Shown: positions 34,602 to 43,659, counted from the stretch's first letter. The stretch is 48,031 nucleotides of DNA from Anaerophaga thermohalophila DSM 12881 (GCF_000191885.1 NZ_AEWI01000003.1:1-48031); one strand, 5' to 3'. The notes: generated by a model from the letters alone, not told the origin. Numbers and translations are program-made.

Positions 34602-36165
34602 TTATTTCCAAATTGATTTTAATTCTCTTGCACGGGCTGAAAGTATCGAGGCATTATCGGTTTCAGCTATTTTAATTTGGCCAAGTATACTTTTGGGGAA
34701 AACCAAGTGCGTCATTTGTAAGCGCCCTTCATCAACGAAAAGCTCAATAGAAGATTGATCCACAATTATGTTCAGAGTAGTTGTGTTTTTAAAATCCCAT
34801 GGAGCAGGAAAGACACCTGGAAAATTCTCACTAAAATCTGTTTTCCCAGACTTTCTTCGATCAAAAGTGACTTTGTTTTCACTTCGATCAAGAGTTATTA
34901 TTACTTTATTCCCTTCAGGGTTAGAAAGTTCAATATTTGATACTGAATTTTCAGGAGTTTCTAATTTTAGAGTAAATTGACAGGCAGAGACATTCTCAAG
35001 GTTAAAAGGCAATTTTTTGCTTCCACCTGAAGCGGAAATATTACTACCAATGCTTTGCCATTCTCCGGCTATTTTATCCAAATTTTCGACCAAGGAAGCT
35101 TTTAGTCGTTTCTTCCCATTTTCGTTAGTCCACAGAGTTAATCCCCTGGGAAGAGTCATTGTACCTCGCCAAGCTTCAGTTGGAACAACATTAGCATATT
35201 GCCAATTACTCATCCATCCCAGATAAGTTCTGCTTATTTCATTATTCGGTTCATTGGACCAAGTAACGCCTGCATAATTATCTTTGCCATGATCTAGCCA
35301 GACTTCCTTTTCGGCCGGCCAGTCTGATTTAAATTTGCTTCCATTAAAATCCCCTATAAAATATTTAGTTCCAGATCCTCCATTGGGACCTCCCGGATTC
35401 ACGCTCACGAGTAAGACCCATTTTTTTTTCTCCATTCTCTGTTTCTAATGGGAAAAGATCAGGACATTCAACAACCCCACCATGATCGACACCTTTTCCA
35501 AAATCGCTTTCATACTTCCAGTCCTTCAGGTTTGGAGATGAATAAAAGGAAACTCTGTCTTTTACAGCAAGAGCCATTATCCATTTCTCTTCAGGTTCAT
35601 ACCAAATTACTTTTGGGTCCCGAAAATCACGAATACCTGGGTTGGGTAAGACCGGATTATTTTTAAATTTTTTCCATTCACGCCCATTATTCAAACTATA
35701 GGCAATGCTTTGGCACTGAAAATCATTACGTCCCTCTCTTTCTTTTTTATGACTATGATTGGTATAAACAGCCACCAAAGGGGGAGTATCGCCCTCGGAG
35801 AAATTTGTTGTATTATTCATATCTACAACCGCGCTTCCCGAAAAAATAGTACCTAAAGAATCAGGATAAAGTGCAATTGGCAGATGTTCCCAATGTATAA
35901 GGTCCTTACTTACTGCATGTCCCCAATGCATTGGGCCCCAAACGGTAGTATCAGGATTGTGCTGATAAAACAGATGATATTCTTCATTGTAGTATACCAT
36001 CCCATTAGGATCATTCATCCAGTTTTGCTCAGGAGTAAAATGAATTTGGGGGCGCCATTTTTCCTGAAATTCTGATGTTTCATCATTGTTTGTATTTTCT
36101 TTTCTGGAAGAAGTACAAGATGCTACAATCATCAGCATCCCAATCATCATTAATAAAAATCTCAT
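34602..36165 (-). pseudogene. GH32 fructan hydrolase, split by a frameshift in an A9 tract
   Basis: Lipoprotein signal (IVASC), then WMNDPNGM (nucleophile), DFRDPKV, ECPDLF (acid/base), and a C-terminal beta-sandwich. The first frame runs 36165-35365 and the second to 34602. Both join at a run of nine As on the coding strand (35421-35429 on the plus strand): GENGEKK should be followed by WVLLVSV, which needs eight As. A single-base insertion there, a sequencing slip, or transcriptional slippage on the A-run (which would restore part of the product) are the three explanations. First gene of the fructan operon, about 520 aa if repaired, closely related to the 21682-23193 copy. Confidence 0.88.
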
Positions 36166-36226
36166 AACTATTTTTTTTTGTTAAAATTGAAGCTGCCAAA
36201 ACTTTTCGTGTTAAATTTTCATTAGT

Positions 36227-36234
36227 CAAATGTA
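36227..36234 (-). promoter_or_regulatory. Candidate -7 element of the fructan operon
   Basis: The minus strand reads TACATTTG, a match to TAnnTTTG, 62 bp before the ATG of the first GH32 gene. No TTTG at the standard upstream distance, which suits a promoter needing activation, here presumably by the divergent regulator. Confidence 0.45.
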
Positions 36235-36384
36235 GAGATGTTTACGTCCAACCTTCGATGTCTAATGTTACAAATGATATAAATTTAGTTTCAAACAAAA
36301 CTCTCAAACCCCGACAGCAATGGATGTTACATGATTTGTAACATTTCTTATGCTCCATAATGGGGTGATTAAGTTCCGATCACT

Positions 36385-36392
36385 TATCTTTG
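36385..36392 (+). promoter_or_regulatory. Candidate -7 element of the hybrid regulator gene
   Basis: TATCTTTG matches TAnnTTTG, 58 bp before the ATG at 36451. The shared 285-bp divergent region (36166-36450) also contains two ATTTGTAACAT-like and ACAAATGA segments near 36268-36345 that could be regulator sites; this is a guess. Confidence 0.45.
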
Positions 36393-36450
36393 AAAAAAGA
36401 ATAAAATTTGTTTTGATTTTTTTAATTTGGAATAATCACTTTGTTAACTT

Positions 36451-39225
36451 ATGAAAAAGTTTCCCATCATATTTTTTCTTTTTCTTTTCTTATTGCAATT
36501 TGTTTCAGTTAAATGCAAACAAGAAGAAAAAGACAGTTTTCATGTAGGCTTTTCGCAATGTGCTTCAGATGCCTGGCGGGAAACTATGAATAAGGAAATG
36601 GTTATGACTGCGGCACTTTATCCGGAAATTGAACTTACCATTTTGAATGCTGAGGAAAATACTAGAAGACAAGAACTTCAAATTCAGGAATTAATTAATC
36701 AGGATGTTGATCTACTAATAATATCACCCAATGAATCCCAACCAATAACTTCCATAGCAACGGAAGCATACAAAAGTGGCATACCCACTATTATAATTGA
36801 TCGGAAAATCCAATCAGACGAATACAGTGCATTTGTTGGTGCTGATAATTATCAAATAGGGAAAGATGTTGCTGAATATATTGCAAATATTAAAAATGGA
36901 GAAGGAAAAATTCTTGAGATTCGAGGGATGGACGGTTCAAGTCCGGCCCAAGAACGGCACCAGGGATTTGTCGAGGGTCTCGCCAATTACCCAAACCTTG
37001 AGATCGTTGAAAGTGTGGATGGTAAATGGCTACCGGAAGTAGCAAAAAAAGTAGCAAGACCCGCTTTAAAAAAACATGAGTTTGACATTGTCTTTGGACA
37101 CAATGACGTAATGGCACGAAGTGCCAGAAAAGTTGCAGAAGAAATGAACATTAACGATCTTTTTATAATAGGCATTGATGCCTTACCTAACCTGGGAATG
37201 GAACTTGTAGAAAAAGGAGTACTTCAGGCTTCATTCATTTATCCAACTGGAGGTAAAAAGGCTATTGAAGTAGCCCGCTCCATTTTAACCGGACAATCCT
37301 ATAAAAAACACAATATTTTGGGAACTTCAGTTGTTGACAGTTCTAATGTAACGGTTTTAAGATTACAGCTGGACCAAGTCATGGCTTATCAAGAAATTCT
37401 TAATAAGCAAACGGAACGTATTCGAAAGCAAAAACAACAATTCAACGATCAAAGATCACTTCTACATATTGCATTAATTAGCCTATTGTCTTTGGTTTTA
37501 TTATCTCTTTGGCTGACTTACTACTATTCTATGATCAGACGCAGAAACAGCGAATTGGACCAGAAGAACAAAGCGATTGAACAACAAAAAGAAAAGTTAG
37601 CTCTTCAAAATAATCAGATTAAAAAAATGAATAAAGAAGTAGAAAGAGCTACTCAGGCAAAGCTCAGATTTTTCACCAATATTAGCCATGAGATAAGAAC
37701 TCCCCTGACATTAATACAATCTCCAATTAATGAGATTCATGAAGAAATAAAAAATCCTTCAGGACCGATTAGCCATGAATTTTTGGAAAACAACATAACA
37801 TTGGTCAAACAAAATACTGAAAGATTATTAAGACTTATTAATCAACTAATGGATTTTAGAAAAATGGACACAAACGAACTGCAGCTAAATATTTCCAAAA
37901 TAAGGCTCAGTGGGTTTATTAAAAACATATATAATGCTTTTGCACCTTTGGCTCGACAGAAAGAAATAGAGTTTCTTTATGATTGCCCAATATCAGATTA
38001 TTTCATGTGGATAGATGTTGATAAAATAGACAAGGTTGTTTTTAATGTACTTTCTAATGCCTTCAAATTCACCCCGATGAATGGGAAAATAGTTCTTAAG
38101 GTCAGAATTGATTCAAGCAACAATGCCTTAATCCAAATATCCGATACAGGGCCGGGCATTCCGCCAGAAGAACAAAAACAAATATTTCGGCCCTTTTATC
38201 AGCAAAAACAACATAGAACAATGGGAACGGGAATAGGTCTCAGCTTGTCCAAAGGATTTATTGAACTTCATAAAGGTCATATTAAAATTGGAAGTGACGG
38301 ACGAAACGGCACCACTTTTACTGTGGTTATACCACAAGGAAAAGAATATGCAAGTACAATTCAAAATCAGTCAACCCTTCCAAAAATTCCAGAACCAGAA
38401 ATGGAAATTTCATCTAAAGAAAAAAATAACTTCGCACCATGGCCTAATCTTCAAAAAAAGCCCTCCATATTAGTTGTGGAAGATGATCAACAATTAAAAA
38501 ATTATCTTATACGATTGTTATCAAAAGAGTATAAAATCAAAGAGGCAACAGACGGGAAGAAGGCTTTAGAACTTATTGAAAAGAACCATTTTGATTTGAT
38601 ACTAACGGACCTAATGATGCCGGAAATTGATGGTATTGAATTAACCAAGACTTTAAGAAACAATCTTGAGACAAGTCATATTCCAATAATTATGCTTACA
38701 GCCAAGGCCGGGACAGAACGAAAAATTGAAGGAATTGAAACAGGCGCAGATGCTTATATTGAAAAACCTTTTAACCCCCATTTTCTTAAAGTTCGAATCA
38801 GAAAAATGATTGAAAGCCGAGAAAATCTTAGGCAACAATACCAAAAGAATTTTTGGAAAATTAATGCGAAGGATAATTCCGAGATAATTTCCAACATTGA
38901 CCAGGATTTTTTGAACAAATTAAATTATTTTTTGGAATCAAACTATTCTGCATCAGAGTTTTCAGTTGAAGAATTAAGTCAAAAAATTGGCATGTCCAGA
39001 ATTCACCTTTATCGCAAAATGAAAAGGTTAACGGGTCTTACTCCTTCAGAATATATTAATAAATTCAGACTTTTTAAAGGGTTGGAACTTTTAAAGGAAA
39101 AACAGGGAAATATCTCTAGTATAGCTTTGGACGTAGGATTTACTTCGCCAGCTTATTTCACTAAAAGATTTCGTGAAGAATTTGGAGCAAGTCCTTCTGA
39201 ATTTTTGAAAATGGATGGAAATTAG
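36451..39225 (+). CDS. Hybrid two-component system regulator with periplasmic sugar-binding sensor
   Basis: A 924-aa single-chain regulator. Signal/anchor helix (1-25), periplasmic binding-protein domain of the ribose/fructose type (about 30-310: LLIISPNESQPITSIA, IIDRKIQ, IGIDALPNLGMEL), membrane segment (about 338-360), histidine kinase with phospho-H413 (FFTNISHEIRTPLTLI), ATPase motifs (NVLSNAFKFTP, DTGPGIP), receiver with D720 (LILTDLMMPEIDG), and an AraC-type DNA-binding end (about 830-922). The layout is that of the BT1754 class, known in Bacteroides thetaiotaomicron to sense fructose and activate a fructan locus. Located divergently upstream of the GH32 operon, which it very likely activates. 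The gene is intact. Confidence 0.96.
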   Translation: MKKFPIIFFLFLFLLQFVSVKCKQEEKDSFHVGFSQCASDAWRETMNKEMVMTAALYPEIELTILNAEENTRRQELQIQELINQDVDLLIISPNESQPITSIATEAYKSGIPTIIIDRKIQSDEYSAFVGADNYQIGKDVAEYIANIKNGEGKILEIRGMDGSSPAQERHQGFVEGLANYPNLEIVESVDGKWLPEVAKKVARPALKKHEFDIVFGHNDVMARSARKVAEEMNINDLFIIGIDALPNLGMELVEKGVLQASFIYPTGGKKAIEVARSILTGQSYKKHNILGTSVVDSSNVTVLRLQLDQVMAYQEILNKQTERIRKQKQQFNDQRSLLHIALISLLSLVLLSLWLTYYYSMIRRRNSELDQKNKAIEQQKEKLALQNNQIKKMNKEVERATQAKLRFFTNISHEIRTPLTLIQSPINEIHEEIKNPSGPISHEFLENNITLVKQNTERLLRLINQLMDFRKMDTNELQLNISKIRLSGFIKNIYNAFAPLARQKEIEFLYDCPISDYFMWIDVDKIDKVVFNVLSNAFKFTPMNGKIVLKVRIDSSNNALIQISDTGPGIPPEEQKQIFRPFYQQKQHRTMGTGIGLSLSKGFIELHKGHIKIGSDGRNGTTFTVVIPQGKEYASTIQNQSTLPKIPEPEMEISSKEKNNFAPWPNLQKKPSILVVEDDQQLKNYLIRLLSKEYKIKEATDGKKALELIEKNHFDLILTDLMMPEIDGIELTKTLRNNLETSHIPIIMLTAKAGTERKIEGIETGADAYIEKPFNPHFLKVRIRKMIESRENLRQQYQKNFWKINAKDNSEIISNIDQDFLNKLNYFLESNYSASEFSVEELSQKIGMSRIHLYRKMKRLTGLTPSEYINKFRLFKGLELLKEKQGNISSIALDVGFTSPAYFTKRFREEFGASPSEFLKMDGN

Positions 39226-39344
39226 TAAGAAAATGGGGTTTAGAAAAACATTTTGAATAGGTCCCGGGAATGTCAATTTACAACTAAAGACTCTCGGATA
39301 AAACTAAAAAGACTTTATCCGTCAGTTTTAACTTGACATGACAC

Positions 39345-39497
39345 TATCTGTTCCCACGCAAAAAATGACTTGTACTTGTAATAGCGGTCTCTACCGCATT
39401 GCCCTACCAAAAGGTCGAACGGTTCTCTCGGAAGCATTTTCATAACCTGTTTGAAGATCAGCTGACCGATTAAATGCTTTGTTGTATCTTTGCCCAT
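39345..39497 (-). pseudogene. IS4-family transposase N-terminal remnant
   Basis: The fragment (MGKDTTKHLIGQLIFKQVMK, then LPREPFDLLVGQCGRDRYYK, then FFAWEQIVS) is the typical N-terminus (DUF4372) of Bacteroidota IS4-type transposases, which are normally about 380 aa. Homology stops after 50 residues; the frame continues to 39315 with unrelated codons. The inactive remnant shows that an insertion sequence once sat between the regulator and the GH172 gene. The rest of 39226-39906 has no gene; a hairpin (CTGCCTGACGGCAGGTG) lies near 39627. Confidence 0.75.
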
Positions 39498-39850
39498 GTA
39501 GTAGTTTTTTGTTTCGCAAAACAAACTTACAACATTGGGGCGAAACCTTGCGGCGGTAGTCCCTTTTTACTGATTTTTTAATCGGTCAGTAGTGATTATT
39601 TTATAAGTTATTGGTCTAATGGAATCTGCCTGACGGCAGGTGAGTTCGTAATTTTTTTATGCATCCATTTTTGTGGCAGATTTATGAAATAAAAATTCCA
39701 TGTTTGTTTTAACGCGTTTAAATAAATTTTTGAGTCCATTTTCAGAAACCTTTTATACCACGAGAATCCAATTTAGGACTTATTATTGCCTTTTTAAGGT
39801 TGTTGAAAGTGGTATCTGTTATCAGGTTTGGGACTTTCCTATAACCCAGT

Positions 39851-39905
39851 TCAAGTCCCCGACTTGAGCGGTTTGTTCAAGCCGGGGCTTGATGGCTTTT
39901 TGTTA
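39851..39905 (+). terminator. Hairpin with T-run, plus-strand orientation
   Basis: TCAAGTCCCCG (39851) pairs with CGGGGCTTGA (39882) and is followed by GGCTTTTTG. It could end read-through from the regulator gene, and lies directly at the 3' end of the convergent GH172 gene, possibly serving both. Confidence 0.5.
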
Positions 39906-39906
39906 A

Positions 39907-41082
39907 CTATTCGTTCCCCCAGAGATCGGGTTCACTACCTTTGCTTTTTCTCCATTCGTGGCGCCATTTGTGAATTTCAACTGCACCGATGTGGGGCATT
40001 GGCTTCCTGGCTTCTTTCCCGGGAATTTCAGGTACACCGACGGCCTCGTCCTGATACCAGTACGCAACTGTTGCGATATCTAGCGTTAGACAATTATTAT
40101 GCCCATGTTCGATGGTAAACTTTAGAGACTCATTGAAATATAGGGGGTCCTGGATATGAAACCGAAATGCATGAGTTCTGCCCAGCCAGCCACTCTCATC
40201 ATTCACTCTTCCATACCCGAAATACGGATGGGAAAAGAGGATTTTTGGGGCCCAGGAAGTGTTGAAGTAGTCTTCAGTACCAGTACCATGGAGGGTTACC
40301 TCATCGTCAATAAATATCATATCATCACCTTCACCATACCACATAGGTGATGGGTTATCAACAAAATAATTCACCCCTACAAACTGACCTTTCCCTTTAA
40401 TATCAGCGATTAGGTAGTTTTCTTTGCCATCGGGATTTTCTTCTTGCGGACCTAATACTCCCCATTCGTTTTCACCATCTTCAAGGGCTTCGGTAAGTTC
40501 TTTATTATACCATGCGTGGAAGCGGCCCATGTCTTCAGGTAATTCTTCCAAGTCCACATAATCGACATAATAGTAGAAAGCATCAATGGGGCGATCGTTT
40601 TGGTTTTCAATTACAATTTTGGCATTCTCTGAAAAAGGCATTGCAAAATAACTTGTTAGTGCTTTCCCACCGCTAGGACCAGCTGCTAAGGGCAGACTGC
40701 TCCAGGCGTATTCTTCTTCCCATCCCTGGCCGAAAAACGGACCAATAGGCGACAGTACAGACGGTTCTTCTTCTCCGTCCCAGTACATTTTAAGAATAAT
40801 GTTATTCCGGCTCAGGTCATGGGGAGGCGGGGCAATGGTTATCCAGATGTGATTAATAATGCCGGCCCCGTCAATGTCGGCCATAACCAGTTCTTCTCCT
40901 GGCTGAATGTTTGCATAACGGTCGTCGTTGCCTCCGCTGCGATCGTAACTACTGATTCTTTTAGATTGGGCCCCGCTTTTGATTTTGGCCAATCCTGTTA
41001 ATTCGCTTTCCGGCATTTGTGAATAGCCCTGGGCACTCACCAAAAGAAAAATACTTGCAAAAAGTAACGTTAATTTTTTCAT
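39907..41082 (-). CDS. GH172 (DUF2961) glycoside hydrolase
   Basis: A 391-aa protein with a Sec signal peptide ending near QGYSQ, so periplasmic or secreted. The body matches DUF2961/GH172: RISSYDRSGGNDDRY near the N-terminus, DIDGAGIINHIWITI, KMYWDGEEEPSV, GPFFGQGW and the conserved catalytic-loop regions DDEVTLHGTGTEDYFNTSW and EHGHNN. The family includes an alpha-fructofuranosidase/difructose anhydride enzyme from Bifidobacterium and D-arabinan enzymes from Bacteroidota. Next to a fructan locus, action on fructose anhydrides or alpha-fructofuranosides is plausible (inference). It is separated from the operon by the regulator and an IS remnant, so it may be independently acquired. Confidence 0.9.
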   Translation of the reverse strand: MKKLTLLFASIFLLVSAQGYSQMPESELTGLAKIKSGAQSKRISSYDRSGGNDDRYANIQPGEELVMADIDGAGIINHIWITIAPPPHDLSRNNIILKMYWDGEEEPSVLSPIGPFFGQGWEEEYAWSSLPLAAGPSGGKALTSYFAMPFSENAKIVIENQNDRPIDAFYYYVDYVDLEELPEDMGRFHAWYNKELTEALEDGENEWGVLGPQEENPDGKENYLIADIKGKGQFVGVNYFVDNPSPMWYGEGDDMIFIDDEVTLHGTGTEDYFNTSWAPKILFSHPYFGYGRVNDESGWLGRTHAFRFHIQDPLYFNESLKFTIEHGHNNCLTLDIATVAYWYQDEAVGVPEIPGKEARKPMPHIGAVEIHKWRHEWRKSKGSEPDLWGNE

Positions 41083-41135
41083 GACATTGAAAATTTAGAA
41101 TAGTTTCACGGTTTATGACTTAAAAATGTTGATAA

Positions 41136-41309
41136 TTAGTAATAATCCCTCATTTGTTCTCTTAAAATTTTAAGAGCTTTGGTAATTTGATTTTCTACAG
41201 TTCTTACGGACAAACCCAGTTCATCAGCTATTTGCTGATAACCTAAATTGAGCTTTTTGCAGTAAAAAAAACAAAAGATAGCTTGTTTATTACTCTGATA
41301 ATGTGTGTC
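41136..41309 (-). pseudogene. ECF sigma factor C-terminal fragment (region 4)
   Basis: Too short for a gene track. The minus-strand frame reads SNKQAIFCFFYCKKLNLGYQ and then QIADELGLSVRTVENQI and KALKILREQMRDYY-stop. This is the sigma-70 region 4 helix-turn-helix of Bacteroidota ECF sigma factors. A stop codon (41310-41312) and unrelated sequence precede it, so the first two-thirds are missing. Upstream of GH172 by 54 bp; the gap 41310-41447 has nothing else. Confidence 0.75.
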
Positions 41310-41447
41310 TTAGAGGTGTCAAGACAAAAAAATGACACTTCACCATTTCACCAACAAGACTATCTTTTATGAGCTCTAAAATAACAAAAATATCTTCAAC
41401 AAGGGGCTAGAACACGTATACGCATACATACAAAATTTTAAGGCATT

Positions 41448-41834
41448 TTATAGACAACTAAAATTTTTATCATCAAGTAGTTTCGCTAATTGTCCTCCCG
41501 GAGTTACGTGTCCTACAGTCAGACTATCACTCATATTGATGATTTCAAGATTTCGGTGATAAGCAGTTTTCCGGGTTATTCGTTTTACATTTTCCGGGAA
41601 AGGACTTATAATTAAGAGTCTGTTCTGGGTTAGTGCGGCTTTAATATTTTCATCCCAGCGGCTTTTCATATTGCGGGCCAAAACCAGAATTAAAGGCTGC
41701 GAACCTTTTAAAAGAATTTCGAAGACATCTTTTTCGATTGTTGAATGGTTTCCGCACACGACCCAGTTGCCCAGTTGACGTTGTGCTTTGGCCCATTCAT
41801 AACTTTTTAATACAACACTTGCCGGGCACTTCCT
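41448..41834 (-). pseudogene. DprA-like (SLOG-type Rossmann) protein, N-terminally truncated
   Basis: The open frame from 41834 gives CPASVVLKSYEWAKAQRQLG, then NWVVCGNHSTIEKDVFEILL, LILVLARNMKSRW, LLIISPFPENVKRITRKTA and SLTVGHVTPGGQLAKLL. This is the C-terminal two-thirds of the small DprA/SMF-like Rossmann proteins of Bacteroidota. An ATG at 41759 lies inside the fold and is unlikely to be a true start; a TGA at 41835-41837 closes the frame upstream. Function of full-length relatives: nucleotide- or DNA-binding, not assigned. Probably a decayed gene. Confidence 0.6.
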
Positions 41835-42022
41835 TCAATTATTCATGAGATATTTGCAACCTGTTTGGTTCTGGCTATGCCAGGTTAGGTATTTAAAAAT
41901 AATAAGCTTCATTTATAAAACAAAATCGTTGATTGTTTTTGAAAAATAAAAAAGTGCCGCTTCAGCCCATCACAAGGCTTAAAACGACACTAAAAAAATA
42001 AAGTGAAATAAAGTGATCTCTC

Positions 42023-43279
42023 TTAGCGGGCTGCTTTGGATTCTTTCTGCCCGCCATCATCCAGGCGGGTTCTGAGATTGGACATGTCATCGGCCACTTT
42101 GTTTTCAATGACTTTGGCGTAGATCTGAGTGGTTTTGATATCGCTGTGACCAAGAACCTTGCTGACAGTTTCGATAGGTACCCCGTTACTTAAAGTGACG
42201 GTTGTGGCAAAAGTGTGCCGGGCCATATGGAAGGTGAGCCGCTCCTTGATGCCACAGAGATCGGCAATTTCTTTCAGGTAGGCATTTAACTTTTGGTTGG
42301 AAATGCGTGGGAAAAGCCAGGGTTTGCCTTCCAGGGTTGGATGGTTCTTGTAAGACTCAATGATTTCAAGGGCTTGGGGCAAAACCGGTAGTTTGACCGA
42401 ATTTTTGGTCTTATGCCATTGGAAAGAGAGCCATGCCTGCCCGTCTATGCCTTTGATGAGGCTGTCATGGGTGAGATATTGCAAATCCACATAGGCTATG
42501 CCGGTGTAGCAGGAAAAGACAAACAGGTCCTTGACCAGCTGAATGCGGGGAATTGAAAAATCCAGATCCCGCAAGGTTTTGAGCTGATCTTCAGAAAGGA
42601 AGCCGCGGTCTTTTTTGTCATAAGCAATCTTGTAGTTCTTAAACGGGTTGGTTTGAATCCATTCCAGTCGTTCGGCCAGATTAAGCATCTTGCGGATCCG
42701 GCAAAAGTGCTTCATGGTGGTGTTGGTGTCCAGGCTGCCGTCCCCGTTTAATCCCTGCTTTTTCCGCAGGAAAATTTCAAAATCGACAAGTAGTTTATAA
42801 TCGATGGATCGGACAGGGATGGCCGGTGTTTTCATCTTTTTTTGCAAAAACTCACGGAAATACTTCTGGGTGGTTTTGTAATGAGCAAAGGTTCTGGGGG
42901 CAAGCTTGTCCCGACATGTGGTATTGTGGTATTCAATCAGGTCATCAGTGGTTTTGACGGATTCCTGCTCAATGCCAAAGAATAGATTTTTGATGTACTG
43001 GCCGGAAATGACTTTTCCCGAGAGCAATGCTTCGGAGTAACATTCCAGGAGCCTTTTTCTAACCTTGTCCAGGAAGGGATTGATTTCTGCGGCTTCTTTG
43101 GATTTGGGTCTGACTTTGCCAGCTTCCTTGTTCCACAATTCTGGAGGGATGCTACGCTTTACCGAGAATTCGGTGCGCTTGCCATCGATAGATATCCTTG
43201 CAAAAATGGGCGCTCTCCCCTGACTAAGGCGGCCTGTGCGGATGATAAATCCGACGGTGAAGTTTTGAGTGTTTGCCAT
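42023..43279 (-). CDS. Tyrosine integrase of the island
   Basis: About 418 aa from ATG 43279 (MANTQNFTVGFIIRTGR); the frame begins at 43336 but the inner start is conserved in type. Arm-type DNA-binding domain (about 25-120 of the open frame), SAM-like core-binding domain (130-230) and catalytic domain with HMAR (H370, R373), LGHSD (H397) and IYAKV (Y406, nucleophile), numbered from 43336. At the first catalytic arginine position the sequence reads TGIAYVDL, with A281 instead of R, a known trait of the CTnDOT-integrase class of Bacteroidota. It lies beside intact tRNA-Arg and reads away from it, as expected for an integrase that uses the tRNA 3' end as attB. Confidence 0.93.
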   Translation of the reverse strand: MANTQNFTVGFIIRTGRLSQGRAPIFARISIDGKRTEFSVKRSIPPELWNKEAGKVRPKSKEAAEINPFLDKVRKRLLECYSEALLSGKVISGQYIKNLFFGIEQESVKTTDDLIEYHNTTCRDKLAPRTFAHYKTTQKYFREFLQKKMKTPAIPVRSIDYKLLVDFEIFLRKKQGLNGDGSLDTNTTMKHFCRIRKMLNLAERLEWIQTNPFKNYKIAYDKKDRGFLSEDQLKTLRDLDFSIPRIQLVKDLFVFSCYTGIAYVDLQYLTHDSLIKGIDGQAWLSFQWHKTKNSVKLPVLPQALEIIESYKNHPTLEGKPWLFPRISNQKLNAYLKEIADLCGIKERLTFHMARHTFATTVTLSNGVPIETVSKVLGHSDIKTTQIYAKVIENKVADDMSNLRTRLDDGGQKESKAAR

Positions 43280-43484
43280 GACAACTGTGTTTAATGTTTG
43301 AATTTGTTCACCGGAAATGGCTTCCGAAATCCTCAAAAATCACCGGAAAAATGAAACGAGAATTTTTGTAACAAACAGTCAACCAGTTTTTAATGGCGAT
43401 GCTGGTGAACAAATTTACGAAAAAAATTTGTTCACCAACGTTGTGTTTTTTTATGGTTTTAAATGAATGGGACTAAAAATTAAA

Positions 43485-43512
43485 AAGCTGTAAATCAATC
43501 GATTTACAGCTT
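43485..43512 (-). terminator. Terminator supplied by the island downstream of tRNA-Arg
   Basis: A perfect 12-bp stem, AAGCTGTAAATC/GATTTACAGCTT, with a four-base loop. It sits 25 bp past the tRNA-Arg 3' repeat, inside the island. It replaces the original terminator now found at 15417-15450, matching the gene-repair pattern of tRNA-targeting islands. Confidence 0.7.
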
Positions 43513-43536
43513 AATGTTTTTAGATGAATATGGTTC

Positions 43537-43555
43537 TGTGATCCCGGGAGGACTC
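43537..43555 (-). other. attR: tRNA-Arg 3'-end repeat
   Basis: TGTGATCCCGGGAGGACTC, identical to 15455-15473. It is part of the intact tRNA-Arg gene, which island insertion therefore leaves functional. Confidence 0.8.
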
Positions 43556-43611
43556 GAACCCCCACTATAGGAACCGGAATCCTACGTTCTATCCAGTTAA
43601 ACTACGGGACC
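43539..43611 (-). tRNA. tRNA-Arg (anticodon CCG)
   Basis: A 73-nt cloverleaf on the minus strand: acceptor GGTCCCG/CGGGATC, D-arm TAGTTTAACTGGATAGAA, anticodon stem TAGGA/TCCTA with loop TTCCGGT (CCG), T-arm GGGGG-TTCGAGT-CCTCC. CCA is not encoded. Its 3' end is the attachment site of the island. Confidence 0.96.
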
Positions 43612-43622
43612 ATTTTGCGCAG

Positions 43623-43653
43623 CAAATATAGAATTTTTTATGCATTAGTCAAA
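43623..43653 (-). promoter_or_regulatory. Promoter of tRNA-Arg
   Basis: The minus strand has TTTG (43653-43650), exactly 19 bases, then TATATTTG (43630-43623), a perfect Bacteroidota promoter, 11 bp before the tRNA. Confidence 0.85.
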
Positions 43654-43659
43654 CCGGCT

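Larger units (their letters stand above)
15455..43555. mobile_element. Putative 28-kb island integrated in tRNA-Arg(CCG), carrying a fructan locus
   Basis: It is bounded by 19-bp direct repeats of the tRNA 3' end (28,082 bp from repeat to repeat). A tyrosine integrase (42023-43279) ends its promoter-proximal side about 260 bp from the intact tRNA, and an excisionase-like gene lies near the other end (16232-16429). Cargo: two unknown small genes, a group II intron, a structured non-coding block, the GH32/SusCD fructan locus with regulator, a GH172 gene and several gene remnants. No conjugation genes are visible, so it would be a genomic island or mobilisable element rather than a self-transmissible one. 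Base composition shifts from GC-rich (about 16.2-21.7 kb) to AT-rich (the fructan locus), suggesting assembly from more than one source. Confidence 0.7.

Noticed and set aside
15455..43555. Self-transmissible conjugative element
   Set aside because: No relaxase, coupling protein or Tra-type gene is visible in the island, so only the term island or mobilisable element is used.
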